DNA of 64,000 nt from positions 1,116,001-1,180,000 of the forward strand of contig NZ_JAMJWC010000001.1 of assembly GCF_023554555.1 (NCBI RefSeq), read 5' to 3'. The DNA is from Sphingobacterium sp. lm-10. Its GTDB lineage: Bacteria > Bacteroidota > Bacteroidia > Sphingobacteriales > Sphingobacteriaceae. Made by a program: the position numbers and the translations under genes. The first letter of the stretch is position 1. The number at the start of each line of letters is the position of its first letter. Of this stretch, positions 36,845 through 46,776 are shown piece by piece. The notes beneath the pieces are model-generated. The model had not been told where the DNA came from. It saw only the letters and a list, made by a program, of their open reading frames with translations, and made no database searches.

Positions 36845-39800
36845 GTGAGATTACCTGACGGCACGTATCAGCTTATGGCAACTTCGTTCGACGCATTGAG
36901 TGAATTGCGTCTGCTCTCGCACTACCATGTGCCAGATACTGAATTCGCAAAAACGGCCACGTATCAGTTACGCGTGTCGGAGATCAGATTGAACTATATT
37001 GAATTATTGGCTGCTCAGGATCTGGGACAAGATCTTACGATTCACGTATCGCAAAGTGCAGCAGGAATTAGCGTGCGTACTTCCCCAGAAGTTTTCGATC
37101 AGAGCAGTTTGACCAAATACGAATTCCTCGGACTGTATGCGGTATCGCATATTCCATCCTATCGTGTGTTTTTTCATATTGCTGCGCGCCGAGAGATGCT
37201 CATCCCTTATGCTAAGCCTTACGGTCTGGAATCAGAACTGAACTTGGATAGTTATTTTGGGCTATCATACGATAAGGGATCTATCCAGGTGCTGCCCACC
37301 AATGAAGCCATCCTACGTGCAGACTTACAAGAAGACCAAGTCGGAGGAATCCCTCTGCCAGCTCCGAACCATACTGAAATAGCGCCCGACCAAACGCAGC
37401 AAAATATTTTGGTGATGGGTTTGCATAAATTTTATCCGCAACTTCGATTTGATTTAGTAAGTACTAACACAACACAATCCGGCAAACCAAAAGCACCCTT
37501 TCGCATTGCCCATGCACCAAGTCTCCTGTGGAAAGGACATACTGCCGCCGCAGTCAAATTCTACGCCGCTTTAGGAACCTTTGAGAACGCTTATGCGGAG
37601 AAGGAAGATGAGCAAGATCTGGATGCGTTGGTCGCCATACAACGGAACCCGCTTTCCCTACCTGCTTATTTTCATGATCGGGAAATCTCAGACAATATTA
37701 CGGCAAAATCGATCCGGTTGATTACGTTAGAGCTGTTGCAAGCGACTGTAGTGCTGCGTGTATTCAAGCGAAATCCATTTTATGAACTCAGAGCCACACT
37801 GCGTTGGCACGACCAGGAATTTCCAGTCAAAACACTCCCTATCCGGCATCGCTATTTTTTGCAGAAAGGCAATGTCTTTTCACTGATCGACAACGTACAT
37901 ATGCTACGCTTGCTGGAATATTTTAAAAAGCGGCCAGAGATATTATTGATCCACCAATCTAAGTACGATACTTTTGAAAAAAATGTTTTGGAGCCTTTGG
38001 AAGACACCATCGAGATCCAATACGCTACGATCCGACCCGCCACGAAGGAGGAGCGGCAAGATATAGAGGTAGATACAGAAAAAATCGTATATCTGGCACA
38101 ACGCGGCAACTTTGTATACCTCACACCCGTAGTACGCTACGGAGCAACAGAAATCCCATTGGTTACCAAAAAGCAAATTAAAGGATTGGATGCCAATGGA
38201 AATCCTTATTTGGTGGAGCGCGATGAGGAAATGGAAGACAAATTCAAATCATTGCTCGCTGCTCAACATCCAAATTTCAGTGAGCAATGGTACGAACGTG
38301 ACTATTTTTACCTGCATCACGAAGTATTTGTCGCCGATGATTGGTTTCTACCAGTGTTCGAGCGTATGCGGCAAGAGGGAATTACCATTCTGGGCGTGCA
38401 AAATCTAAAAATGGACAAGCTCAATATCCACACCGCAAAGATTGACATCAAAATACTCAGCGGCACGGATTGGTTCAATGCAAAAATTACCGCAACTTAT
38501 GGTCAGCAACAAGCGTCTGTCAAACAATTGCATCGTGCTATACGCAATAAACATCGTTATGTGACCTTGGACGACGGAACGCGTGGTATCTTGCCCCAGG
38601 AGTGGATAGATAAGTTAACTACTTTCTTTGCACTCGGCACGATAAGTGAAACACAATTGGAGATCCCTAAAATGCGTTTTGCAGAACTGACCCAGATGGA
38701 GGATCTGGCATTATCGTATGACATCAAACTGGAAATCAATCAGTTCGTACAGCAGCTTCATCATCGTGAAACTTTACCAGCGATAGAAGTACCTGAAACG
38801 CTACAAACTGAACTTCGTGCCTACCAGATTCAGGGCTTGGCCTGGCTGACTGCACTGGATAATTTAAATTTTGGTGGTTGCCTGGCGGATGATATGGGGT
38901 TAGGCAAAACGGTGCAAATTCTGGCCCTATTACTCGCACAACGCCAGCAACAGGTGCAACGCACGGCCTTAATCGTAGTACCTACCTCTCTACTCTTCAA
39001 CTGGGAGAAGGAAATTGAAGCGTATGCTCCCTCCCTTTACACACATGCGTTATACGGGAAAGGACGAAATCTGCCAGCAGAAGATTGGACAAAATTTGAT
39101 ATCTTGATTACCAGTTACGGCGTAATGGTTTCGGATCTTTCGAAACTTAAGCAATTCTCTTTTGACACGATCATTCTGGACGAATCGCAGACGATCAAAA
39201 ATCCGACCTCCCTTCGCTATAAATCGGCCATGCAGTTAAAAAGCAGAAATCGCTTTGTATTGACGGGTACGCCTATTGAAAATAGCACCTATGATTTGTA
39301 TGGACAGCTTTCATTCGCCTGCCCGGGTCTGCTCGGCAATACCACGTATTTCAGATATACCTACTCCACACCGATCGATCGGTTTGATGATACCGCCCGT
39401 GCAGAAGAGCTGCAACGATACACAGCACCCTTTATCTTACGGCGTACGAAGAAACAAGTAGCTACTGAATTACCGGAGAAAACCGAGATGATCATCTATT
39501 GCGAATTAGGCGAAAAGCAACGGGCTATTTACGATACTTACGAAGCGGAATTACGTGATTACGTCACGCAACAAGACGATGATGATCTCGAAAAAAACAG
39601 TATGAATGTGCTGGCTGGTCTTACGCGCTTGCGACAGATAGCTAATGCGCCAGCCTTGCTCCAGGAAGGTTATGATGCCGGTGTTTCTGCCAAGATCGAT
39701 GCCATGCTGGAACAATTGGATGGTATCGTTTCTCAACATAAGGTAATCATTTTTTCTCAGTTTGTGACGATGTTAAATTTAATTCGAAGTCGATTAGAAA

Positions 39801-40189
39801 GTCGCGGATTGGCGTATTCTTATCTCACCGGGCAGACGGTTGATCGTGCAACCGAAGTGGATCAGTTTCAAAATAATACCGATAGACGTGTATTTCTGGT
39901 TAGTCTCAAAGCGGGTGGTGTGGGATTAAATTTAACGGCAGCAGATTATGTCTTTTTGATAGATCCCTGGTGGAATCCGGCGGTAGAAAATCAGGCGATT
40001 GACCGCAGTTATCGCATAGGACAAGACAAACATGTGATGGCGGTCCGTTTTATTGCGTTGGATACCGTAGAACAAAAAATGATGAAGCTACAGCAGAAAA
40101 AACGTGACCTTGCTGGCGTGTTAATCTCATCCAATACTTCGAAAGGCGCTAAAATGGACAAACAGGATTTATTGAACCTGTTGAGCTAA
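36845..40189 (+). CDS. SNF2-family DEAD/DEAH-box helicase
   Basis: The 1114-aa protein has a long N-terminal region (to about 640) without recognised motifs and a SNF2 ATPase at 660-1100: ADDMGLGKTVQI (motif I), ILDESQTIKN (motif II, DESQ in place of DEAH), LTGTPIENS (III), and in the helicase C half SLKAGGVGLNLTAADYVFLIDPWWNP and QAIDRSYRIGQ (V-VI). It belongs to the bacterial RapA/HepA-like SNF2 group that remodels protein-nucleic acid complexes. No SWIM zinc finger is seen. The start used is a GTG at 36845; the next in-frame ATG is 36875. It follows the ABC ATPase by 15 bp. Confidence 0.9.
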   Translation: MRLPDGTYQLMATSFDALSELRLLSHYHVPDTEFAKTATYQLRVSEIRLNYIELLAAQDLGQDLTIHVSQSAAGISVRTSPEVFDQSSLTKYEFLGLYAVSHIPSYRVFFHIAARREMLIPYAKPYGLESELNLDSYFGLSYDKGSIQVLPTNEAILRADLQEDQVGGIPLPAPNHTEIAPDQTQQNILVMGLHKFYPQLRFDLVSTNTTQSGKPKAPFRIAHAPSLLWKGHTAAAVKFYAALGTFENAYAEKEDEQDLDALVAIQRNPLSLPAYFHDREISDNITAKSIRLITLELLQATVVLRVFKRNPFYELRATLRWHDQEFPVKTLPIRHRYFLQKGNVFSLIDNVHMLRLLEYFKKRPEILLIHQSKYDTFEKNVLEPLEDTIEIQYATIRPATKEERQDIEVDTEKIVYLAQRGNFVYLTPVVRYGATEIPLVTKKQIKGLDANGNPYLVERDEEMEDKFKSLLAAQHPNFSEQWYERDYFYLHHEVFVADDWFLPVFERMRQEGITILGVQNLKMDKLNIHTAKIDIKILSGTDWFNAKITATYGQQQASVKQLHRAIRNKHRYVTLDDGTRGILPQEWIDKLTTFFALGTISETQLEIPKMRFAELTQMEDLALSYDIKLEINQFVQQLHHRETLPAIEVPETLQTELRAYQIQGLAWLTALDNLNFGGCLADDMGLGKTVQILALLLAQRQQQVQRTALIVVPTSLLFNWEKEIEAYAPSLYTHALYGKGRNLPAEDWTKFDILITSYGVMVSDLSKLKQFSFDTIILDESQTIKNPTSLRYKSAMQLKSRNRFVLTGTPIENSTYDLYGQLSFACPGLLGNTTYFRYTYSTPIDRFDDTARAEELQRYTAPFILRRTKKQVATELPEKTEMIIYCELGEKQRAIYDTYEAELRDYVTQQDDDDLEKNSMNVLAGLTRLRQIANAPALLQEGYDAGVSAKIDAMLEQLDGIVSQHKVIIFSQFVTMLNLIRSRLESRGLAYSYLTGQTVDRATEVDQFQNNTDRRVFLVSLKAGGVGLNLTAADYVFLIDPWWNPAVENQAIDRSYRIGQDKHVMAVRFIALDTVEQKMMKLQQKKRDLAGVLISSNTSKGAKMDKQDLLNLLS

Positions 40190-40307
40190 AGATGTATTTG
40201 TGTTGCATTTTTCACAATTCTCAAGGGAAGCAAAGCGTGTCGTATAAATAATGAAAACCACCAAGGAATAGGACTGTTATAGGGGTGTAATTGTAAAATA
40301 AAAAAAC

Positions 40308-41414
40308 ATGACAATCAACCTAGCTGAACTTGCGCTCACTATGCCGGCATGGATATGGAATGTACTGGTGATTATCTTCTCCATCATACTCGGCTTTTTA
40401 ATACACACGATTCTAGTACCGATTGTACGTCATCAGGCAAAAAATGGTACATCCTATTCGGCCATCCGATCGATCATCCGCCATCTCAATAAAATTCTGG
40501 CCGTATTTATTCCTCTATTGGTATTCAATTCCCTTCTTCCCTTTACGCGTTTCAATGCCCAAACGCATATTGCTGTAGAAAAGGTAACTGAAATCCTGAT
40601 TACCTTATCCTTCGCTATCGTCGTGATGCGTTTCATCCGCATATTCGAGGATTATCTTTACCATCGGTTCGACATTAATAAGGAAAATAATTTACGTGAG
40701 CGAAAGATACGAACTCAGATTGTTTTCATCCGAAAGCTGCTCATTACACTTATTGTGATTGTCACCGTAGCCATTGTTTTACTTAGCTTCGAAAACATGC
40801 GCAAAATCGGTGCTGGACTACTTACTGGCGTTGGCGTAGGCGGTATTATCATTGGTTTCGCTGCGCAAAAATCACTGGGAAACTTACTAGCTGGTTTGCA
40901 GATTGCCTTTACCCAACCCATCCGAATGGATGATGTTTTAATTGTGGAAGGTGAATGGGGAAAGGTAGAAGAAATCAACCTTACCTATGTGGTGGTCAAT
41001 ATTTGGGATAAAAGACGCCTCGTGCTACCCATCAACTACTTTATTGAGAAACCCTTTCAAAACTGGACGCGAACAACAGCGGAGATATTAGGTACGGTGT
41101 TTTTATACGTCGATTTTACTATTCCAGTGGAGAAGTTACGTGAAAAATTGACGGAATTACTGGAAGCCAATGTACTTTGGGATGGAAAAGTTAATGTACT
41201 ACAGGTGACGGATTTTAAAGAAAAGACCATGGAGTTACGGTGTTTGATGAGTTGCCGTAATTCCGGCCAGGCTTTCGAACTACGCTGTTACGTTCGCGAG
41301 CACATGATCGCTTACATCAATGAACATTTCCCATCAGCGCTAAGCCAAACAAGGATATCCATGGCCCCACCCATCAGTCCAGGAGACAATAATAGCGTTT
41401 CAGAGATTATTTAA
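40308..41414 (+). CDS. Mechanosensitive ion channel family protein (MscS type)
   Basis: The 368-aa protein has four predicted membrane helices. The pore-lining helix and beta-domain entry read GLLTGVGVGGIIIGFAAQKSLGNLLAG (about residues 169-195) followed by TQPIRMDDVLIVEGEWGKVEEI, canonical for MscS. It would open under membrane tension during osmotic downshift. A terminator follows at 41535. Confidence 0.92.
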   Translation: MTINLAELALTMPAWIWNVLVIIFSIILGFLIHTILVPIVRHQAKNGTSYSAIRSIIRHLNKILAVFIPLLVFNSLLPFTRFNAQTHIAVEKVTEILITLSFAIVVMRFIRIFEDYLYHRFDINKENNLRERKIRTQIVFIRKLLITLIVIVTVAIVLLSFENMRKIGAGLLTGVGVGGIIIGFAAQKSLGNLLAGLQIAFTQPIRMDDVLIVEGEWGKVEEINLTYVVVNIWDKRRLVLPINYFIEKPFQNWTRTTAEILGTVFLYVDFTIPVEKLREKLTELLEANVLWDGKVNVLQVTDFKEKTMELRCLMSCRNSGQAFELRCYVREHMIAYINEHFPSALSQTRISMAPPISPGDNNSVSEII

Positions 41415-41534
41415 GATTATATCGTCATCGCGCGGAGGTACGACAAAGCGATCTATATTTTGAGTTGATAGGGTTGATACAAAGTTTCAACAATTACGTA
41501 AGGTCCATTCGACGGAAGTTAGCCAAATAATCAC

Positions 41535-41573
41535 AAAAAACGGTTTGCAGAAAATTCTGCAAACCGTTTTTAA
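41535..41573. terminator. Bidirectional terminator between mscS-like and PEP-mutase-like genes
   Basis: CGGTTTGCAGAA and TTCTGCAAACCG form a 12-bp stem with a 2-nt loop, flanked by A-run and T-run. Confidence 0.9.
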
Positions 41574-41596
41574 TAGTGGAATGGTGCAATTATTTC

Positions 41597-42352
41597 CTAT
41601 TGATACAATTTCCCAAAGGCCTGCTCCTTCTGAATGTCTCCTAATAACTCTTTCGTAGTTTTAAAGATTTTCTCATAGAGCTTCGCACCGTGACTTATCC
41701 GTTTTACGCCAAGGGTTGTTAAGGTTTTATAGTCTGAAATGTTTGGCGTAGCAAACACGTTCAACGGCAATTTGATTTCCTGAATCACCTTTTTGATGTC
41801 CTCTTCCTTCTCAATTGCTGGAAGGAAAATGCCATCCGCGCCAGCTTCAGTATAGATTTGCGCACGTTTAATAGATTCTTCCAACGCATCAGGATGCTTT
41901 GTTGTGTAGGTATCTGCACGTGCATTGATGAATATATTGGTCACTGCTTTGATCGCTTTTATTTTACGTGCCAGCACCTGTGGATCTTCCATGCCGCGTT
42001 TGCCATCTTTAACCACACCATCTTCTAAATTGATTCCTACTACTCCTACTTCTACGAGCTGCTTTACATGGGCTGCTACTTCTTCTGGATCGGAAGAATA
42101 ACCTGCTTCAAAATCGACAGATACGGGTATGTTCACCGCTTTAACGATGCGCTCTACTACAAATAGTATTTCATCCACACTAATATTTTGTCCATCTTCA
42201 TATCCCAAGATATTTGCAATGGCATGACTGGAACTTCCTAAACCTTGAAAACCCAATTCTTCGGCTGCTTTTGCCGTATGTGCATCCCATACATTTCCTA
42301 GTACGAATGGTTTGTCCTGCTCGTGCAGCGCTTTAAATTTTTCTACTGACAT
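41597..42352 (-). CDS. Isocitrate lyase/PEP mutase family enzyme
   Basis: The 251-aa TIM-barrel enzyme shows LGNVWDAHTAKAAEELGF, SVDFEAGYSSDPEEVAAHV (metal-binding Asp/Glu region), GINLEDGVVKDGKRGM and INARADTYTT. The KKCGH-type catalytic loop of isocitrate lyase and methylisocitrate lyase is absent, so oxaloacetate decarboxylase, phosphonopyruvate hydrolase or PEP-mutase-like activity is more likely. It is monocistronic between two terminators. Confidence 0.87.
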   Translation of the reverse strand: MSVEKFKALHEQDKPFVLGNVWDAHTAKAAEELGFQGLGSSSHAIANILGYEDGQNISVDEILFVVERIVKAVNIPVSVDFEAGYSSDPEEVAAHVKQLVEVGVVGINLEDGVVKDGKRGMEDPQVLARKIKAIKAVTNIFINARADTYTTKHPDALEESIKRAQIYTEAGADGIFLPAIEKEEDIKKVIQEIKLPLNVFATPNISDYKTLTTLGVKRISHGAKLYEKIFKTTKELLGDIQKEQAFGKLYQ

Positions 42353-42485
42353 AGTGATTGTTTATAACTGTTTAAGATCTGATTTCCATATTTAGCAGAC
42401 ATCGATGCCCACGAACCGAAATACGTACTCTTGGAAAAAACAGGACAGATCGCAAAATGTTTTTGCTGGAGATTACCTGAAAACG

Positions 42486-42516
42486 AAAAAAGGTGCTCCG
42501 AAGAACACCTTTTTAT
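42486..42516 (-). terminator. Terminator of htpG
   Basis: On the minus strand AGGTGTTC and GAGCACCT pair with one mismatch over a 4-nt loop and are followed by a T-run. It lies 20 bp after the htpG stop. Confidence 0.8.
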
Positions 42517-42535
42517 AAACCTTACGAATAGATGA

Positions 42536-44425
42536 CTAAATCAACTCCACACTTCGCTTTACAAAGGAAGTAAGTTCCGCGCCAGTCAACAAACCTCTGG
42601 ATAGTAACGCTAAGTCGAAAGCCTGTTTCGCTAAGCGCGCACCATCTTCTTCGGAACTTTCCAAAATACGCTTCACCAAAGGGTGATTTCCATTCACCGT
42701 TACTTTGTATTGATCTGGCAATTCACCGTAGAAGCCCATTCCGCCACCACCAGTCTTCGCCATATCTTTCATACGACGCATAAACTCATCGATGGTCACC
42801 GCAACTGGTAAGTCTCCTGCTGTCAATGCATCCACTTCGACCTTCATATCGCTACGGGTGATCGCTTTCTCAAAAAGCTCCGTTGCCTTCTTACTTTCTT
42901 CTTCCGTTAAAACGGCTTCGATCTTCTCATCCTTCTGAATCAATTTCTCCGCAACATCTGCATCAACACGTTTCAACTGGATTTTCTCACCACCTTTTTG
43001 CTCCAAGTAAGAAGTAATATGCGTATCTAAAGGACCATCTAACACCAATACATCATAACCTTTTGCTTTTGCACCGCTGATAAACCCATCTTGCTGAGCC
43101 GTATCGTGGGTGTATAGGTATATGATATTGCCGTCTTTATCTACTTGAATGTCTTTAACTTTCTCATAGTATTCTTTGATGGTGTAATGCTCACCATCCG
43201 TATTTTTCAACAAACAAAACTCATTGGCTTTCTCCGCGAATTTATCATCGCTCAGCATACCATATTTAATGAAAAGACCAATGTCATTCCATTTTTCCTC
43301 GAATCCTTTACGGTCGGATTTGTAGATCTCCTGCAGTTTATCTGCTACTTTCTTCGTGATGTAGGTATTGATTTTCTTCACATTTCCGTCGGCTTGCAAG
43401 AACGAGCGAGACACGTTTAATGGAATATCTGGTGAGTCAATCACACCATGTAACAACATCAAAAATTCTGGTACAATGTCTTTTACTTCGTCGGTAATAA
43501 ATACTTGACGAGAATATAATTTAATTTTGTTCCGTTGTACTTCTAGATCGTTTTTGATTTTCGGGAAGTATAGAATACCCGTTAGGTTGAAAGGGTAATC
43601 TACGTTTAGGTGAATCCAGAATAAAGGTTCATCCATCGCATACGGATACAATTCACGGTAGAATGCTAGATAATCCTCATCCGTTAACTCCGATGGAGAT
43701 TTGGTCCATGCCGGATTGGTGTTATTAATGACATTATCTACCTCTACGGTTTTGTATTTAGGCTTGCCTTCTTCGTCTTCACCATCCGGCTCGCTGGTAG
43801 ATTTAGTACCAAACCGAACAGGAACCGGTAGGAATTTAGCATACTTATTCAGAATTTCTTCTAAACGGCTTTTATTCAAAAACTCTTCCGAATCTGCATT
43901 GATATGCAGGATAACATCGGTACCACGATGTGTACGTGTACCTTCCGCAATCTCGTAAGAGGTGCTACCATCACAAGTCCAATGAGCTGGTTCTGCTCCC
44001 TCCTGGTAGGATAAAGATTGGATCTCTACCCGGTCGGCCACCATGAAAGCAGAGTAGAAACCCAAACCAAAACGGCCAATGATCTCATTCGCATCATTGG
44101 CCTCTTTGAATTTCTCCATGAACTCGGTAGCTCCCGAGAATGCAATCTGGTTAATGTATTTTTTGATCTCATCAGCCGTCATCCCTAAACCATTATCGGA
44201 AATAGTAATGGTCTTTGCCGTTTCATCAAAACGTACATCTACTGTCAAATCGCCCACTTCGCCAGCAAACTGACCTAGTGAAGATAGTCTTTTAATCTTT
44301 TGAGAAGCATCTACTGCATTGGATACCAATTCTCTTAAAAAAATCTCATTATCAGAATACAAAAACTTCTTGATCACCGGAAAGATGTTTTCCGTGTGGA
44401 TCGAAATCGTACCTTTTTCTGCCAT
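42536..44425 (-). CDS. htpG: Molecular chaperone HtpG (Hsp90)
   Basis: From the ATG at 44425 the protein is 629 aa. The N-terminal ATPase carries FLRELVSNAVDASQKI, TISDNGLGMTADEI and GRFGLGFYSAFMVADRV. The middle domain has the FPKI and LNVSRSFLQADGNVKKI blocks, followed by the dimerisation end. A 42-codon upstream extension is open but unlike Hsp90; MAEKGTISIHTENIFPVIKK is the standard start. The only deviation is an acidic DGEDEEGKPK linker, which is common in the family. Confidence 0.96.
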   Translation of the reverse strand: MAEKGTISIHTENIFPVIKKFLYSDNEIFLRELVSNAVDASQKIKRLSSLGQFAGEVGDLTVDVRFDETAKTITISDNGLGMTADEIKKYINQIAFSGATEFMEKFKEANDANEIIGRFGLGFYSAFMVADRVEIQSLSYQEGAEPAHWTCDGSTSYEIAEGTRTHRGTDVILHINADSEEFLNKSRLEEILNKYAKFLPVPVRFGTKSTSEPDGEDEEGKPKYKTVEVDNVINNTNPAWTKSPSELTDEDYLAFYRELYPYAMDEPLFWIHLNVDYPFNLTGILYFPKIKNDLEVQRNKIKLYSRQVFITDEVKDIVPEFLMLLHGVIDSPDIPLNVSRSFLQADGNVKKINTYITKKVADKLQEIYKSDRKGFEEKWNDIGLFIKYGMLSDDKFAEKANEFCLLKNTDGEHYTIKEYYEKVKDIQVDKDGNIIYLYTHDTAQQDGFISGAKAKGYDVLVLDGPLDTHITSYLEQKGGEKIQLKRVDADVAEKLIQKDEKIEAVLTEEESKKATELFEKAITRSDMKVEVDALTAGDLPVAVTIDEFMRRMKDMAKTGGGGMGFYGELPDQYKVTVNGNHPLVKRILESSEEDGARLAKQAFDLALLSRGLLTGAELTSFVKRSVELI

Positions 44426-44638
44426 ATCTATCGTTTCAAATGTGTGTTTATAAATCCTTTTCGTATACTGCGCTTTAATTGAGTTGCTGATCAACGCTAT
44501 AAATTGCAATACTACTTTATATCGGTTATAGCATAGCAAGGAATATTCCATTCAAAAAATGTAGCCAATATGACAGCATGGCACTGAAAAAATAACAGTC
44601 AATGTGTATTTTTGCCCCTGTAGCTCTTACAAATCGTC

Positions 44639-45229
44639 ATGTCATTGTTTAGAAAACCGTATTTTATGCGTTCCGGCGTGGAGCGTTTCAGAGACTTGCT
44701 GGAAAAGGAAATTGGTGATGCATGTGAAGTATACCGCCATCCATCTAGCAGTAGAAAGCTTCCAACCGTATTTGTCTTAATTTTCAAAAATTTTCCAAGC
44801 CCTGGATATCTTACTGCCTATAGCTATGGGTTATCCGCAGCGAATGGAATTTCTAAGCAAATGCACGGCCGTGAGCTTGTACTACAGATAAAAAGTGAAG
44901 TGAAAAATTGGGGACACGTTCTCGGATTTTTAATTAATCATCTTCGCGGCGACTGCCCGTTTGATCCGGGTCAGATTATACGATTCGGACAGCCTATTGC
45001 GGCAGATTCCCAGATGGAACATTTTATCGTTCATGACGTAGACAAGGAACTTGGAACGTCAACCACCTTTAATCTAAGTAATCGCTACAGTTTAGAGCTA
45101 GTGCAGCTTAGTCCGATTTATGGCGATGAGCTGATGGTAATCGATAAAATGGGATGGTCTAACTTTTTTCATCGGCTACACCCCACTAAACATGAGGTGA
45201 ACCGAAAGCCTATTGGTGCCTATAAATAG
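44639..45229 (+). CDS. Suppressor-of-fused (SUFU)-like domain protein
   Basis: The 196-aa protein matches the bacterial SUFU-like domain: LTAYSYGLSAAN, GRELVLQIKSEVKNWGHVLGFL, PFDPGQIIRFGQPIAADSQM and HFIVHDV are in the expected order. In animals this fold is part of Hedgehog signalling; bacterial copies are often associated with immunity or toxin contexts, but no toxin neighbour is visible here. It has no signal peptide. Its last codons overlap a small antisense gene. Confidence 0.8.
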   Translation: MSLFRKPYFMRSGVERFRDLLEKEIGDACEVYRHPSSSRKLPTVFVLIFKNFPSPGYLTAYSYGLSAANGISKQMHGRELVLQIKSEVKNWGHVLGFLINHLRGDCPFDPGQIIRFGQPIAADSQMEHFIVHDVDKELGTSTTFNLSNRYSLELVQLSPIYGDELMVIDKMGWSNFFHRLHPTKHEVNRKPIGAYK

Positions 45230-45336
45230 CCCAAGAGGTAATAGATAATAATGAAAGCTATGATTGTTCCGAAACAACCAAAGCCCAATTTACGTGCGCC
45301 CCACCCTGCGATCAAAGTTTTAAACAATTTATTCAT
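45220..45336 (-). CDS. 38-aa single-span membrane microprotein
   Basis: The minus strand encodes a 38-residue peptide: a basic amphipathic start MNKLFKTLIAGWGARKLG, then GCFGTIIAFIIIYYLLGYL forming one membrane helix. A Trp-Gly-x-Arg/Lys-Lys-Leu-Gly motif followed by GCFG and a hydrophobic tail resembles a short conserved hypothetical family I associate with Bacteroidota. It is too short for ordinary ORF cut-offs, and its stop lies inside the 3' end of the SUFU-like gene on the other strand by 10 bp. aroB follows on the same strand after this region. Confidence 0.6.
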   Translation of the reverse strand: MNKLFKTLIAGWGARKLGFGCFGTIIAFIIIYYLLGYL

Positions 45337-45392
45337 CTGCTGTCTTTCTATAGTTGCTTAAGAGAACGCGACGCAAAGTAAATTGTTTTCTA

Positions 45393-46460
45393 CTATTTGC
45401 CTTCCAAGCTACGATAATAGTCTAACGCTGCTTTGATTCTCTCCTCATCCACGTATTTATTATACGTGCAATCACCAATGGCATTTAGCAAAGCAAAACC
45501 AATCTGGTTCGATTCGTTCTTCTTATCATTTCGCATCAAGCGAAATAACTCCTCATCGATGGATGGAGAGATGGTATAGTAAGGATACACACGCAACAGG
45601 TACTGTTCTATTTCTCGCAATTCTGCGTCTGCCAGGGTACCGGATTGTGTGGATAGATACGCTTCGCATAACATACCAATCGCTACGGCTTCTCCATGGA
45701 GTAATGGATTTTGGTCGTGTGATAAGGAATAACCTTCTACGGCGTGACCGATGGTATGTCCAAAATTAAGAATCTTACGAATATTATTTTCTGTTGGATC
45801 TTCCAGAATAATGTTATTCTTGATCATCACGGAATCATACACGATTTGGGCGTCAATCTCTTCAATATTGATTTGCTGGCAGCGCAGGAAAAGATCTTTA
45901 TCCTGAATCAAACCATGTTTAATAATTTCGGCGAAGCCTGACCAAAGCTGGCGCGTATCTAAAGATTCCAGAAATTTACTACTGATAAAAACCGCTTTAG
46001 GCTGCGTGAATGTTCCAATGATATTTTTGAAATTATCTAGATCTATGCCCGTCTTGCCCCCTACAGATGCATCAACCTGCGCGAGTAACGTCGTCGGGAT
46101 CTGGATAAAGTCGATGCCTCTTTTATAGGTTGATGCTGCAAAACCGCCCATATCTGTCACGACACCACCACCAAGATTAATCATCAACGCCTTACGGTCG
46201 GCACCAAAATCCAACATAGTTTTCCAGATGCCAATACAAAAGTCAATATTTTTGTTCTCCTCCCCTGGGTCGACTTCGATAATATCATAATCGGCGATGT
46301 CTGAAATGGCGGCCTGTAAAATTGGCAAGCAATGGTCGTTGGTATTAAGATCTACTAGGATCAATACATTGGAGTACCCTCCCTCGGTTATAAAGGGTTG
46401 TAAACTTGCGAGGTCATCCTCGAAAAACACCTTATATCCCAAACTTTCTATCTGTTGCAT
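45393..46460 (-). CDS. aroB: 3-Dehydroquinate synthase
   Basis: The 355-aa enzyme has the NAD-binding block NLGGGVVTDMGGFAASTYKRG, then IPTTLLAQVDASVGGKTGID, FAEIIKHGLIQD and the zinc-ligand block LNFGHTIGHAVE. It makes the first carbocycle of the shikimate pathway from DAHP. It lies 23 bp after the S4-domain gene on the same strand, so cotranscription is likely. Confidence 0.96.
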   Translation of the reverse strand: MQQIESLGYKVFFEDDLASLQPFITEGGYSNVLILVDLNTNDHCLPILQAAISDIADYDIIEVDPGEENKNIDFCIGIWKTMLDFGADRKALMINLGGGVVTDMGGFAASTYKRGIDFIQIPTTLLAQVDASVGGKTGIDLDNFKNIIGTFTQPKAVFISSKFLESLDTRQLWSGFAEIIKHGLIQDKDLFLRCQQINIEEIDAQIVYDSVMIKNNIILEDPTENNIRKILNFGHTIGHAVEGYSLSHDQNPLLHGEAVAIGMLCEAYLSTQSGTLADAELREIEQYLLRVYPYYTISPSIDEELFRLMRNDKKNESNQIGFALLNAIGDCTYNKYVDEERIKAALDYYRSLEGK

Positions 46461-46483
46461 AACTAAAAATCAATCATCATTGC

Positions 46484-46690
46484 TTAGACAATCTCCACGA
46501 TCTGTCCTTCGAATTCTACTTGGTCGCCGCGTTTTACCTTCAATCTTTTACGATAATCTACGTTTCCATTGTACTGTACCATTCCTTCTTCGACAACATG
46601 CTGCGCCATAGCGCCATGCTCCACCCAATTCATCGCTTTGAGGAGCTGGATGAGATGAATAAACTCGCCATTCAATACAAATTTTTGCAT
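46484..46690 (-). CDS. RNA-binding S4 domain protein (YbcJ/RlbA-like)
   Basis: From the ATG at 46690 the protein is 68 aa: FIHLIQLLKAMNWVEHGAMA, QHVVEEGMVQYNGNVDYRKR and VKRGDQVEFEG, which is a bare S4 fold. Such short S4 proteins bind structured RNA, usually rRNA. The frame is open to 46717, but the extra nine residues precede the natural family start. Confidence 0.85.
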   Translation of the reverse strand: MQKFVLNGEFIHLIQLLKAMNWVEHGAMAQHVVEEGMVQYNGNVDYRKRLKVKRGDQVEFEGQIVEIV

Positions 46691-46743
46691 AGCCAAAATT
46701 AAATAAATTACGTGCATATTCAGCTTTTAATTCAACAATTACT

Positions 46744-46751
46744 TAGTTTTG
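46744..46751 (+). promoter_or_regulatory. -7 box of the proline dehydrogenase gene
   Basis: TAGTTTTG fits TAnnTTTG and lies 25 bp before the ATG at 46777. No clear -33 partner is present. Confidence 0.4.
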
Positions 46752-46776
46752 TATTACTAAACACAACACGACATTG

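Noticed and set aside
44426..44551. N-terminal extension of HtpG
   Set aside because: The standard Hsp90 start MAEKGTISIHTENIF is at 44425; the extra residues are unlike Hsp90.
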